A stretch of DNA of 64,000 bases from Halobacillus litoralis (GTDB taxonomy: Bacteria; Bacillota; Bacilli; Bacillales; Halobacillaceae): the NCBI RefSeq assembly GCF_020524025.1, contig NZ_JAIVKN010000001.1, positions 62,001 to 126,000 on the forward strand, read 5' to 3'. The notes under the pieces are model-generated. The model saw only the letters and a list, made by a program, of their open reading frames with translations. It was not told the origin of the DNA and ran no database searches. The translations under genes were made by a program, and so were the position numbers. Positions 8,325 to 17,044 of the stretch are shown here, piece by piece. Position 1 is the stretch's first letter. Every line of letters starts with the position of its first letter.

Positions 8325-8488
8325 GATAGTTCCTCCAGTTAGTCTTAGGTTGTGCAAAAAAAACACCTTTACCATCCTAATATAAAAACAATGGGAAGGA
8401 AAGTCGGAACGCTTCCAGGGAGTGAAACACATAGAAAGACTAAGTGCGATATAATGAAAATGACAAATAAGAGAAAGGACGATTCTGT

Positions 8489-8761
8489 TTGATCTGTTCT
8501 CATCCAATTATTATAAAGACGCGGGTGATTGAAAATAATCAGCAGCAATACCTGGAAAATGAAGAAAACTTATATTTGTATGAGCGGAAAGTTGTTGCAC
8601 CAGAGGAAACGCTGCTCTTAAAAGACATCCATGATCTATCGTATAAAGAACTATCAGGCAGCTACGGTTTTCTTTATATACACACGATTAAAGGAGTGCG
8701 TGCGTACATGGTTCGGGAGCACCCTGGCGCCTGGATGAAAGCGGTCCTGGCCTGCATATGA
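8489..8761 (+). CDS. Small hypothetical protein coupled to an acetyltransferase
   Basis: The 90-residue product is predicted mainly beta-strand (VIENNQQQYLENEENLYLYERKV, YGFLYIHTIKGVRAYMVRE), with no signal peptide or cysteine motif. The start is TTG with GAAAGGA about eight bases upstream; no ATG is available near that point. Its stop overlaps the ATG of the next gene (ATGA), so the two are translationally coupled. I do not recognise the family. A small PH-like or OB-like fold is possible but speculative. Confidence 0.6.
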   Translation: MICSHPIIIKTRVIENNQQQYLENEENLYLYERKVVAPEETLLLKDIHDLSYKELSGSYGFLYIHTIKGVRAYMVREHPGAWMKAVLACI

Positions 8762-9369
8762 CACATAAAAAGATATCTATTAGATTGGACGCTGAACGAG
8801 AAGAACCTATATGTGTTATTGCGGAAAGCGAACGCCTCTATTTAAGAGAGGTATTACAAGTAGATTGGTCAGCTTTTCACCCCTATGCTTCTAATGAAGA
8901 AGCTGTGAAATACCAGCCCTGGGGGCCGAATACAGTAGAGGATAGTAAGTTTTTTGTATGGCAGGTAAGAAGTGACCGTCTGCAGAAGCACCGATCAAGG
9001 TTTGTATTTACAATATACGAAAAAAAGTTAAAGAAAATTGTCGGGAATATAGAGATGAATATCAGGGACTGGGACGGGGTTGGGGAAATTGGGTTTATCA
9101 TTCATCATGACCACTGGGGAAAGGGCCTTGCTACAGAAGCAGCCACGCTTATGCTGAGTTTTTGCTTTGAAGTATGCGGTCTCCAGCGGGTGGCGGCCAT
9201 ATCAAACCCGGAAAACAAAGCTTCCATCCATGTTCTTGAGAAAATCGGTATGGTGAAAGAAGGAACGCTGCGAAGAGATTTGTTGGTGAAAGGGGAATGG
9301 AAGGACTCCTGCGTATACAGTATGTTGAGGAATGAATGGGATGAAAAAAAGAGCAGGAACCTAACTTAG
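8758..9369 (+). CDS. GNAT acetyltransferase, RimJ/RimL type
   Basis: The 203-residue product matches the RimJ/RimL branch of GNAT enzymes, which acetylate protein N-termini or small amines with acetyl-CoA. Evidence is ERLYLREVLQVDW at the N-terminus, GEIGFIIHHDHWGKGLATEA (acetyl-CoA loop, Q/RxxGxG/A form) and NPENKASIHVLEKIGMVKEG. About 20 extra residues precede the domain. It overlaps the upstream gene by four bases. The 3' end of the coding sequence forms the 5' arm of a terminator. The substrate is unknown. Confidence 0.85.
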   Translation: MTHKKISIRLDAEREEPICVIAESERLYLREVLQVDWSAFHPYASNEEAVKYQPWGPNTVEDSKFFVWQVRSDRLQKHRSRFVFTIYEKKLKKIVGNIEMNIRDWDGVGEIGFIIHHDHWGKGLATEAATLMLSFCFEVCGLQRVAAISNPENKASIHVLEKIGMVKEGTLRRDLLVKGEWKDSCVYSMLRNEWDEKKSRNLT

Positions 9370-9386
9370 GTTCCTGCTCTTTTTTC
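9344..9386. terminator. Bidirectional terminator overlapping the GNAT stop codon
   Basis: GAGCAGGAACCTAA / TAGGTTCCTGCTC arms are flanked by A and T runs. It serves both the acetyltransferase gene and the convergent SulP gene. Confidence 0.9.
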
Positions 9387-9388
9387 TA

Positions 9389-10861
9389 TTAATGATTGGA
9401 AAGAGAAGCATCAGCTTTATTGTGAACAGCTAATTTCTTGACCAGCTGTGAACTATCTTTATTTAATCCTACTATTTCCACATCTGTGTTATTTTCGCGA
9501 TATTTCATAACCAGCTTATCTATCGCCGCAACAGCGGAATCATCCCACACATGGGCGTCAGTAAAATCAATTTCAACGCTTTCCGCGTCTACACTATAAT
9601 CAAAGTGTTTGATTAAACTGTCTGTAGAGGCGAAGAAAATTTGTCCTGTAACGTGATAAACCATTTTCTTTGTGCTCTCTTGATATACTTCTTCCACGTG
9701 TACTTTAGATATTTTGGCAACGAAGAAAATCGCGCTCAAGATGACACCAGCCAGTACCCCTTTGGAAAGGTCATGTGTCTTCACTACAGTTCCAACAGTA
9801 ATAATCATTACGACAGTATCGGTCAATGGTGTCTTGTGAAGTCTTGTTAAAGAGCTCCAGTCAAAGGTACCGATTGAAACCATAATCATGATCCCTACTA
9901 AAACAGCCATAGGAATTTGTACGAGTATATCATTGAAAGCAATGATGAGTGTCATCATAAAAACACCTGCGACTAAGGTAGACAAGCGGCCACGTCCACC
10001 TGAAGAAACATTAATAACAGATTGCCCAATCATCGCGCAGCCTGCCATACCTCCGAATAAACCGGAAACGACGTTGGCAGCTCCCTGACCACGGGCTTCC
10101 TTGTTTTTATCACTGACCGTATCTGTCATATCATCTACGATTTGAGCGGTCAGTAAGGATTCAAGTAGTCCTACAAAAGCTAATGCCAGAGAGATAGGAA
10201 AGATAATTTGTAATGTTTCAAAAGTCAAAGGAATATCAGGAACAAGGAAAAGTGGCAGTGTGCTGGAAAGCTCACCCATATCTCCCACGGTTTTCAGTCC
10301 AGCACCTGTTGTAACCGCAACGATGGTCATGACTATAATTGCGATAAGTGGTGCAGGTACTGCTTTTGTGAACCTCGGTAGAATATAAATAATAGCCAAG
10401 GACCCAGCAACCATTGCATACATGGCTAATCCTGCTCCTTCAAAATGCACAAGTTGAGAGGAGAAGATCAGGATAGCCAGTGCGTTAACGAATCCAATCA
10501 TAACGGATCTTGGAATAAATTTCATAAAGTGCCCTATTTTCAGAGCGCCTAATATAAACTGTAAGATTCCTGTTAAAATTGTGGCTGCTAACAAATACTC
10601 CAGTCCGTAATCTTTTACAAGCGTAACCATAAGAACCGCCATAGCTCCGGTTGCAGCAGAGATCATTCCAGGGCGGCCACCCATAAAAGCAATGACGACA
10701 GCGATACAGAAGGAAGCGTACAATCCTACCATGGGGTCGACTCCAGCGATGATAGAGAAAGCGATCGCTTCAGGGATGAGCGCCATTGCGACAACCATGC
10801 CTGAAAGCACATCGTTTTTTACGTTTCCAAACCATTGTTGTTTAATTGTTTCTGTGTTCAA
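9389..10861 (-). CDS. SulP-family anion transporter with STAS domain
   Basis: The 490-residue product has 10-12 membrane segments and a cytoplasmic C-terminal STAS domain (roughly residues 390-480, [22 protein letters not shown]). The N-terminal [33 protein letters not shown] is the SulP signature; family members carry sulfate, bicarbonate or other anions. A TTG start at 10861 is chosen because AGAGGTG lies five bases upstream. The frame continues 21 codons to another TTG without a ribosome binding site. It is divergent from the universal stress gene, sharing a 283-base AT-rich intergenic region. Confidence 0.88.
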   Translation of the reverse strand: MNTETIKQQWFGNVKNDVLSGMVVAMALIPEAIAFSIIAGVDPMVGLYASFCIAVVIAFMGGRPGMISAATGAMAVLMVTLVKDYGLEYLLAATILTGILQFILGALKIGHFMKFIPRSVMIGFVNALAILIFSSQLVHFEGAGLAMYAMVAGSLAIIYILPRFTKAVPAPLIAIIVMTIVAVTTGAGLKTVGDMGELSSTLPLFLVPDIPLTFETLQIIFPISLALAFVGLLESLLTAQIVDDMTDTVSDKNKEARGQGAANVVSGLFGGMAGCAMIGQSVINVSSGGRGRLSTLVAGVFMMTLIIAFNDILVQIPMAVLVGIMIMVSIGTFDWSSLTRLHKTPLTDTVVMIITVGTVVKTHDLSKGVLAGVILSAIFFVAKISKVHVEEVYQESTKKMVYHVTGQIFFASTDSLIKHFDYSVDAESVEIDFTDAHVWDDSAVAAIDKLVMKYRENNTDVEIVGLNKDSSQLVKKLAVHNKADASLSNH

Positions 10862-11076
10862 TTGCGCACCTCTTTCTACTAATTTTTTTATTGTACTGTC
10901 CAAGACAATACTGAATTCCGGCAAGAACGATCAGATTATATCACCTATAAGGGGATTTACATAACCCCATGTAAGCGCATAAATCACTTTTTTTCTCATT
11001 TTTTCTTCTGAAAACGCTACTTTACACCATAATATCCTCAATCTGCTTTTTTTAATAGAGTTAAGTCCTGGATTTA

Positions 11077-11105
11077 TTTACACTAGTTTTATAGAACGTG
11101 ATAAA
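11077..11105 (+). promoter_or_regulatory. Sigma-A-like promoter of the UspA gene
   Basis: TTTACA (11077-11082), 17-base spacer, then GATAAA (11100-11105), 40 bases before the start codon. Confidence 0.5.
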
Positions 11106-11144
11106 ATGGAAAAAATAGTTGATAGAGTGAAAGGTGAGGATAAC

Positions 11145-11564
11145 ATGTATAAAAAAATATTGCTAGCAGCCGACGGTTCTGAACACTCTATTCGAACAGC
11201 AGAACGAGCAGCTGAACTGGCAAATCTTCAGGGGGACGGAGAGGTGACGGTGATTTATGTCATAGATGTAGATCAATCGAAGTCTGATGTACTTAGTGAA
11301 GGAAATCAAGCTCTGGTTGATCAAAAACGAAAGCAGCGACTCCATCCCATTGAAGAGATCCTCAAAGAGCAAAACGTCTCCTATCATATAGAAATTCGTC
11401 ATGGCAATCCCGGCCCTGCCATCGTACAACATGCCAATGAGGGGATTTTTGATATCGTAATAATTGGAAGTAGAGGTTTAAATACGCTGCAGGAAATGGT
11501 TTTAGGGAGTGTGAGCCATAAAGTAGCAAAAAGGGCCAGATGTCCAGTAATGATTGTTAAGTGA
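11145..11564 (+). CDS. Universal stress protein, UspA family
   Basis: The 139-residue single-domain product begins MYKKILLAADGSEHS. It ends with the ATP-binding GSRGLNTLQEMVLGSVSHKVAKR pattern (G-x2-G-x9-GS) and CPVMIVK, so it should be of the nucleotide-binding UspA type. ATG 11145 is preceded by AAAGGTGAGGATAAC; an earlier in-frame ATG at 11106 has no ribosome binding site. These proteins accumulate in stationary phase or under stress and their action is poorly defined. It lies next to a SulP transporter, a common pairing in bacteria but here on opposite strands. Confidence 0.9.
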   Translation: MYKKILLAADGSEHSIRTAERAAELANLQGDGEVTVIYVIDVDQSKSDVLSEGNQALVDQKRKQRLHPIEEILKEQNVSYHIEIRHGNPGPAIVQHANEGIFDIVIIGSRGLNTLQEMVLGSVSHKVAKRARCPVMIVK

Positions 11565-11611
11565 TTCATTAGGGAATAAGCTCCGTATATAAAAAAGAGG
11601 AGGTTTTTCAT

Positions 11612-11818
11612 ATGAGTAGTCAAGGTTGTATCAAGTGTGGGAGTACAGATGCAGGTGAGAAGGACGTTGCAATGACCGGCTCTGGCCTTTCAAAAATGCT
11701 CGATGTCCAAAGCAATAAATTTACTGTAGTTTTTTGCAAGAACTGCGGGTACTCAGAATTCTATAATAAAGAAGCTTCAAAGGCAGGCAACATTCTGGAT
11801 TTTTTCTTTGGAGGCTGA
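11612..11818 (+). CDS. Small zinc-ribbon protein
   Basis: The 68-residue product has two Cys-x2-Cys knuckles (CIKCGS and FCKNCGYSEFY) about 35 residues apart, forming a zinc ribbon of the type called nucleic-acid-binding in DUF2082-like proteins. The ATG is preceded by an optimal AAGAGGAGG. The C-terminus GNILDFFFGG is a conserved hydrophobic tail in this family. It lies 47 bases after the UspA gene and ahead of a terminator, so the two are probably co-transcribed. Function is unknown. Confidence 0.8.
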   Translation: MSSQGCIKCGSTDAGEKDVAMTGSGLSKMLDVQSNKFTVVFCKNCGYSEFYNKEASKAGNILDFFFGG

Positions 11819-11854
11819 AAAAAAGAGCACGGTTATCCAACCGTGCTCTTTTTT
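11818..11854 (+). terminator. Terminator of usp-zinc ribbon unit
   Basis: AAAAGAGCACGG / CCGTGCTCTTTT with an 8-base loop and trailing T run. Confidence 0.92.
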
Positions 11855-12100
11855 ATTATTCTGGCTGTGTTGAACTTTGTTATGGGATTCTCCAAAGAAC
11901 ATCATTCAAGGATATGGCAGGAACCTGGATATTTATTTTTAAGATGTTTTTTTATATGAGTCGTTTTTCATCACATGACGTACAGGATGAATTGAACCTC
12001 CTGTTCATCAATCGACTCCCCTGAGATTTTGTCCCGGCAGGAAGGGGGAGATGCATGCAGACAAAGCGCTCTGCTACCATCCCGAATCTGGTCTGCCGAA
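11855..12100. other. Intergenic region with possible element remnant
   Basis: No coding sequence is evident. Near 11862 the sequence GGCTGTGTTGAACTTTGTT resembles the outer end of the element at 1309 (GGCTCTGTTAAAGTCTGTT), but no matching right end is seen. The remainder is a mix of T-rich and GC-rich tracts downstream of the convergent permease gene. Confidence 0.35.
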
Positions 12101-13744
12101 TTAATTAATTTTATAATATTTTGCCTTTGTTAAGCGTTTTAGACCTATATGCGCAGATGCAATAAACAGGATAAGCAGCGCAATAAGTATGATAGAAACG
12201 TTAACAGCTCCCTGTACGGCCTCCATATTCCAGAGAAACAAAAGAACAACCCCGAACAAAACAGCTTCAACTGCCAACGGGACGAGGCCGACAAATCTGC
12301 CTTTAAAAACTTCCCTCTCATCCGTCCAATTCAACTTTGGATTGTAGAGATCAATCATCAGTCCTGCTATACTGGCGAACCAGCTCATCACAAGAGAGAG
12401 GATAAACCATAAAACCCACATCATAAAAGGGATGTCCAGTATAAATAAAGCGGCTATACTTAAGAGAACTAAAGATAAGACGTTCATAAAAAAGGAAACC
12501 AAAAGCTTACTTAATAGAACCTTGGAAGCAGGGATAGGTAAATAAAGATGATTGAACCAGCTTTTTCCGTCTCTTGAGATGGAAGAGAAAGAAGCAGGGT
12601 TGATACCTAAGGCTACAACGGTTAACCCAAACATACTAAGAATTACCTTTTTATCCTCCATTCCTTCCATTTGTCCTCCAAGTCCAGTCAGGGGACTACT
12701 TGGGTCAATGATTAATAGGATAATCAGAAAAACAGGCAGAAACAGACTCTGTACAACGATTTGTGTAAAAAAAGTAGGTGTCCTGAAAATAATCCTTAAC
12801 TCTTTTTTCCACAAGCTGTAGAGAATAGGCTGCTCCTGGATATGTTTTTGGACATTTTTCTCTTTGAATGTGCCCCGTTTTCCACCTGATAATCCAAGTA
12901 CACCTTTAAAATATACCTGCTGTCCAACAGTTAAGAACATAATAACAGCACCTACAGACAGCAGAATCATAAGAAGGAAATACAAGATCCCAGTAAATGC
13001 AGCAGGCTCCGTCAAAGCAATACTGCTTATAAAGGCGGGTGGGAAAAATTTAGTTACTAGCTGCAGCATAGCATTCTGCTCGGTGACCAACTGAGCAAGT
13101 TCTCCACCTTCTCCTCCAGAATCAAGGCGGATTAAGACATTAAATCCAATAGCAAACACAAAGCCAAGTAACCCGACAAGCACTTTGGTCCGGTCCTTAT
13201 TTTTGGATACATTTGCAAAACGCATAATAAACATAAGAACGATGGATGTGAATACAAAAGGTATGACGGGTATCAGCACCCAAATTACAAAAGCATATAT
13301 GTAGTATAAAGCTCCAGCATTACTGGCAAGTCCATAGAAAATAAGAGATGGCAGTAAAAGGACAGAATTCAATCCATATAATGATAAAAACGGGACAGCC
13401 GATTTACCAAATAAAATTTGATATGGTTGAAAAGGAAGAGCTATGAATGATTCCACATCCTCAGCAAAATAAAAAGAACTTAGAACGGTTCCAATACTAA
13501 CAAAGCAGAAAAAGAAGGTCATCATGACAAATAATAGACCTAAAATAACACTTTCATTACCTGAAGGGGCTAGTGCCTGATACATATTACTTATAAGTCC
13601 CTGGATAAAGAATAAAATCAGGGCTCCAAATGGAATCATCGCAAGTCCAAACAGGAGGTAGCTTGCTTTTTCCATGCTGCTTTTTCCTGCAAGCGACAAT
13701 TGCATTTTAAGCATTACTCTCATCAATTTCCATGCTTTAATCAT
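12101..13744 (-). CDS. ythQ: ABC exporter membrane protein, YthQ-like
   Basis: The 547-residue product has about 12 hydrophobic segments and no ATPase motifs. Charged loops around residues 290-320 and a central LILLIIDPSSPLTGLGG separate two halves. Its start overlaps the end of the upstream ATPase gene by eight bases, so they form one transporter. Pairing and size agree with B. subtilis ythPQ, linked in that species to cytochrome/bd-oxidase-related functions, though the cargo is unknown. Length is slightly above ABC-2 permeases, as usual for this group. Confidence 0.75.
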   Translation of the reverse strand: MIKAWKLMRVMLKMQLSLAGKSSMEKASYLLFGLAMIPFGALILFFIQGLISNMYQALAPSGNESVILGLLFVMMTFFFCFVSIGTVLSSFYFAEDVESFIALPFQPYQILFGKSAVPFLSLYGLNSVLLLPSLIFYGLASNAGALYYIYAFVIWVLIPVIPFVFTSIVLMFIMRFANVSKNKDRTKVLVGLLGFVFAIGFNVLIRLDSGGEGGELAQLVTEQNAMLQLVTKFFPPAFISSIALTEPAAFTGILYFLLMILLSVGAVIMFLTVGQQVYFKGVLGLSGGKRGTFKEKNVQKHIQEQPILYSLWKKELRIIFRTPTFFTQIVVQSLFLPVFLIILLIIDPSSPLTGLGGQMEGMEDKKVILSMFGLTVVALGINPASFSSISRDGKSWFNHLYLPIPASKVLLSKLLVSFFMNVLSLVLLSIAALFILDIPFMMWVLWFILSLVMSWFASIAGLMIDLYNPKLNWTDEREVFKGRFVGLVPLAVEAVLFGVVLLFLWNMEAVQGAVNVSIILIALLILFIASAHIGLKRLTKAKYYKIN

Positions 13745-14459
13745 TTTGCGTAAGCTCCAGAAACAGTCGTTCTAAGTTGTCATCTTCTTTGAACTGCTGT
13801 TTCATTTCCGACATGTTTCCTTTGAACTGAACATGTCCATCATTAATAATGGCGACTTCATCGCATAATTGTTCTACGACCTCCAGAACGTGAGTGGAGA
13901 AGAACACAATTTTTCCTTTTGCTGCATGCTCCCTCATCATCTCTTTAAGAGTATAAGAGGACTTCGGGTCAAGTCCCGTGAGTGGTTCGTCCAGAATCCA
14001 TATATCAGGGTCGTGAAGAAGCACTCCGCTTACAACTATTTTTTGTCTCATCCCGTGAGAGTAGGTCTGGATATGGTCGTTTAATGCTTCATAGATGCCG
14101 AAACTTTTCGTTAAGTATTCAATTTTTTCTTTTCGAGCACTTTTAGGTACTTCAAAAACATCTGCGATAAAATTTAAATATTCAATTCCTTTTAAACGGA
14201 GGAAGATGTCAGAACGATCAGGTACGTATCCAAAATGATGCTTCGCTTTCATTGGCTCCTTTGATATATCAATACCATTCATTGTAATGGAGCCATTGTC
14301 AATCGGTAAAATCCCGGTCATCATTTTTATAGTCGTTGATTTTCCTGCTCCGTTTGGGCCGAGGAAACCAAAAATCTTCCCGTCTGGTACGGATAATTGC
14401 AGATCTTTAACCGCCTGCTTTCCGGCGAAGCTCTTTGAAATATTATTGATTTCGATCAT
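13737..14459 (-). CDS. ythP: ABC transporter ATP-binding protein, YthP-like
   Basis: The 240-residue ABC ATPase has Walker A GPNGAGKST, Q-loop region YVPDRSDIF, signature YSHGMRQK, Walker B IWILDEPLTGLD and switch His in FFSTHVLE. ATG 14459 is preceded by AAAGGGTGG; a GTG three codons upstream is too close to that site. It is the first gene of a two-gene operon with the permease. Exporter-type ATPases of this class commonly energise ABC-2 or YthQ-type permeases. Confidence 0.85.
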   Translation of the reverse strand: MIEINNISKSFAGKQAVKDLQLSVPDGKIFGFLGPNGAGKSTTIKMMTGILPIDNGSITMNGIDISKEPMKAKHHFGYVPDRSDIFLRLKGIEYLNFIADVFEVPKSARKEKIEYLTKSFGIYEALNDHIQTYSHGMRQKIVVSGVLLHDPDIWILDEPLTGLDPKSSYTLKEMMREHAAKGKIVFFSTHVLEVVEQLCDEVAIINDGHVQFKGNMSEMKQQFKEDDNLERLFLELTQND

Positions 14460-14527
14460 TATGTCCACCCTTTACCACTTTTATGATTTTTCCTATTTAC
14501 GTAAAGGGGCTTCTATTTGTTTCACGT

Positions 14528-15028
14528 TTATAGGAAAAGTTCCATATGTTCTTCGTCTAAATAACGACTGGGGAGTTTGATCGCTTTCCGTTCAACTCCG
14601 TATGTATCAAACCCAATTTTTTTGTATAGGTTTTTGGCGGGATGGTTATCCGTGACAACACTGAGGTGCAGTACTTCTAATTCTATGGCTTTGGCAAATT
14701 GAATGGTTTCCTTAAATAACAGCTCAGCGCCTCCCCTGCGTCGATGGTCTGGTGTTATGTACATAGCCACAATAGAAGCTTTGTGCCTGAATTTTGGATG
14801 AGTTTCCTGAACCAGTGTAAGAACACCTGCAAGCTTTTTATCTACAAATAATCCAAATGTGCGGGAATCTTCCCCGTCCAGCCGTTCGGCTGTTGTTTTT
14901 ATCGGGTCGACCCTCTGTTTTTCCTGTTCATATGTAGTGATAAATGCATCAGGATTGTTTAATAAAGCTTCTAAACGTAACTCAAAATAATAAGAAGCAT
15001 CTGCTCCATTTAGTTCACGTGCCTGCAT
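14528..15028 (-). CDS. GNAT N-acetyltransferase
   Basis: The 166-residue product is a single GNAT domain: [22 protein letters not shown] at the N-terminus, [21 protein letters not shown] (acetyl-CoA loop RRRGGA) and [25 protein letters not shown] near the end. The start is ATG with AAGGAGG upstream. It is 68 bases upstream of, and in line with, the ABC operon, so read-through is possible. The target amine is unknown. It is divergent from maa. Confidence 0.85.
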   Translation of the reverse strand: MQARELNGADASYYFELRLEALLNNPDAFITTYEQEKQRVDPIKTTAERLDGEDSRTFGLFVDKKLAGVLTLVQETHPKFRHKASIVAMYITPDHRRRGGAELLFKETIQFAKAIELEVLHLSVVTDNHPAKNLYKKIGFDTYGVERKAIKLPSRYLDEEHMELFL

Positions 15029-15114
15029 TAAGAAAACCTCCTTTAGTTGTTCCTAGACTAGCGAAAAACTATGGTAAAGTAAAGGAAGAACCTATCCGAA
15101 TTAGAGGTGGTATT

Positions 15115-15669
15115 ATGACGGAAAAAGAAAAGATGCTCGCAGGAGAACTCTATAAGTGCTGGGATGAAGAATTAAAACTCTCACGCTCCCGTGCAAGGCA
15201 GCTTACGAACTCACTCAATCATACAAAAGATACTGAGGAACATTACCGAAGGCAGCTCATTGAAGAGTTATTTGGCACGATTGAGGGTGAGATGGTACTT
15301 GAACCCCCTTTTTATTGTGATTATGGATACAATATTCATGTGGGAGAAGGTTTTTTTGCTAACTTCAATTGTGTTTTTTTGGATGCGTGCCCCATTCATA
15401 TTGGAAAGAGGGTGTTGATTGGCCCGAATGTCCAACTCTACACAGCCACACATCCGCTGGACAGAAAAACGCGGGCGGAAGGCCTTGAATATGGACGGCC
15501 GATCACGATCGGAGATGATGTATGGATTGGTGGAAGTGCTGTCATTAATCCAGGTGTTACAATCGGCAGCAATGTCATTATCGGATCAGGGGCCGTCGTA
15601 ACGAAAGACGTGCCATCGAATGTCCTTGTTGGCGGGAACCCTGCTAAAGTAATTCGAGAAGTCGAATAA
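15115..15669 (+). CDS. maa: Maltose O-acetyltransferase
   Basis: The 184-residue product has an N-terminal Mac domain ([14 protein letters not shown]) and left-handed beta-helix hexapeptide repeats from about residue 70 ([41 protein letters not shown]). The catalytic His is in YTATHPLD. It uses acetyl-CoA to acetylate maltose or related sugars. ATG 15115 follows AGAGGTGG; the frame is open far upstream but only as shadow of the divergent gene. It probably has its own promoter in the short intergenic space. Confidence 0.9.
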   Translation: MTEKEKMLAGELYKCWDEELKLSRSRARQLTNSLNHTKDTEEHYRRQLIEELFGTIEGEMVLEPPFYCDYGYNIHVGEGFFANFNCVFLDACPIHIGKRVLIGPNVQLYTATHPLDRKTRAEGLEYGRPITIGDDVWIGGSAVINPGVTIGSNVIIGSGAVVTKDVPSNVLVGGNPAKVIREVE

Positions 15670-15758
15670 GGGTTTTGGGTAGTCGTTCCTTCATTTTTTC
15701 GTTATCATACTAGAGGATACCTGCATACGTAATATGAAAAAAGAGAGGATTTTTATAG

Positions 15759-16514
15759 ATGATTAAAAGGAAAAGTCAAAGAGAAATTGAAAAAATGCAT
15801 GAAGCAGGAAAATTGCTCGCCAGTGTTCATAAACAGCTGCGTACTTTTATTAAACCAGGTGTAACTACTATGGAGATTGAACAATTCGTTGAGAAGTACT
15901 TATCTGAACGAGGGGCTACCGGTGAACAAAAAGGGTACCAGGGGTATGAATTTACGACTTGTGCTTCAATCAACGATGAAATTTGTCACGGTTTCCCACG
16001 TAAAGAAAAACTGGAAGAAGGGGACATCGTTACCATTGATATGGTCGTCAATTTAAATGGATTTCTAGCTGATTCAGCATGGACCCACGCGGTAGGAGAG
16101 ATTAGTGAAGAAGCCCAAAAACTGATGGATGTCACTAAAACGTCTTTATATAAAGGGATAGAGCAGGCAGTACCAGGAAACCGGGTCGGCGATATCGGCC
16201 ATGCGATTCAGTCTTATGCAGAGGGAGAAGGATATTCTGTTGTTCGTGATTTCACAGGTCATGGCATTGGAGACTCTATCCATGAAGACCCTTATATTCC
16301 TCATTTCGGCGCTGCTGGAAAAGGGGCACGTCTGAAAGAAGGAATGGTTATTACAATTGAACCAATGATTAATATCGGCGAATGGGCAAGCCAGATGGAC
16401 GAAAACAACTGGACGGCGAGAACGGTGGATGGAACATTGTCCGCCCAATACGAGCATACCGTTGCGATCACGAAAGATGGACCAGTGATCCTAACGGAAC
16501 AAGATGACGAATAA
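15759..16514 (+). CDS. map: Methionine aminopeptidase, type I
   Basis: The 251-residue pita-bread metalloprotease removes initiator methionine. The metal ligands are all present: Asp94 and Asp105 (VTIDMVV, ADSAWT), His168 (GHGIG), Glu201 (ITIEPMIN) and Glu232 (QYEHT), with His77 in CHGFP. Length and the isolated location fit B. subtilis YflG (mapB), the second Map, rather than the ribosomal-operon copy. ATG is preceded by AGAGAGGA. It has its own terminator. Confidence 0.92.
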   Translation: MIKRKSQREIEKMHEAGKLLASVHKQLRTFIKPGVTTMEIEQFVEKYLSERGATGEQKGYQGYEFTTCASINDEICHGFPRKEKLEEGDIVTIDMVVNLNGFLADSAWTHAVGEISEEAQKLMDVTKTSLYKGIEQAVPGNRVGDIGHAIQSYAEGEGYSVVRDFTGHGIGDSIHEDPYIPHFGAAGKGARLKEGMVITIEPMINIGEWASQMDENNWTARTVDGTLSAQYEHTVAITKDGPVILTEQDDE

Positions 16515-16524
16515 TTAACAGAAA

Positions 16525-16551
16525 AGGAGCGGATCTTACCGCTCTTTTTTT
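16525..16551 (+). terminator. Terminator of map
   Basis: GAGCGG / CCGCTC arms with a 6-base loop and seven T. Confidence 0.85.
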
Positions 16552-16622
16552 ATGAGGATCATAAAAGACCATTCGTAAAGTTTTTATTAAAGGAAATGTT
16601 GTAAGGAAAATGAAAAGAATAC

Positions 16623-16657
16623 AAAAAAAACTCCCCTTTAAAAGGGGAGTTTTTTTA
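16623..16657 (-). terminator. Terminator of the cold-shock gene
   Basis: AAACTCCCCTTT / AAAGGGGAGTTT palindrome followed on the minus strand by eight T. Confidence 0.9.
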
Positions 16658-16662
16658 CGTTC

Positions 16663-16860
16663 TTATTTTTGAACGTTAGCTGCTTGTGGTCCACGCTGAC
16701 CTTCTTCAATTTCGAAAGTTACAACTTGACCTTCTTCAAGGGATTTGAAACCTTCTTCTTGAATAGCAGAGAAGTGTACGAAGACGTCGTCTTGACCTTC
16801 TACTTCAATAAATCCGAAACCTTTTTCTGCGTTAAACCATTTTACTGTACCTTCAACCAT
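16663..16860 (-). CDS. cspD: Cold-shock protein, CspB/CspD type
   Basis: The 65-residue OB-fold RNA chaperone has RNP1 KGFGFIEV and RNP2 VFVHF, close to B. subtilis CspB/C/D; the symbol is the closest guess among paralogues. ATG 16860 has AGGAGG nine bases upstream; a TTG two codons earlier is too close. A probable promoter near 16991 gives an untranslated leader of about 120 bases, as usual for cold-shock genes, where the leader controls mRNA stability and translation at low temperature. Confidence 0.93.
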   Translation of the reverse strand: MVEGTVKWFNAEKGFGFIEVEGQDDVFVHFSAIQEEGFKSLEEGQVVTFEIEEGQRGPQAANVQK

Positions 16861-16996
16861 GTACAATTACCTCCTGCGTGGAAAATCCACATTGTATTAC
16901 TATTCTTGCTCTTTTCAATTCCATCAAGACGACATCTTTCCTAACATCTTCTCTTGCATGAATCTGATCGAACAACGAATAATTAACCATAGTATA
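16861..16996 (-). promoter_or_regulatory. Promoter and long 5' leader of the cold-shock gene
   Basis: On the minus strand TGT-TATACT forms an extended -10 at 16996-16991. The roughly 120-base leader up to the start codon has no open frame of note. A long leader is a hallmark of csp genes; I cannot fold it reliably by eye. Confidence 0.5.
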
Positions 16997-17044
16997 ACAG
17001 ATGCCCAAAAAGAATGAAAGCCCTATTATGAAAAAGTTCCTGCT

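Noticed and set aside
12149-13094. Several 70-90-codon plus-strand frames inside the ythQ-like gene
   Set aside because: They lie opposite a long membrane-protein gene and lack ribosome binding sites and recognisable motifs.
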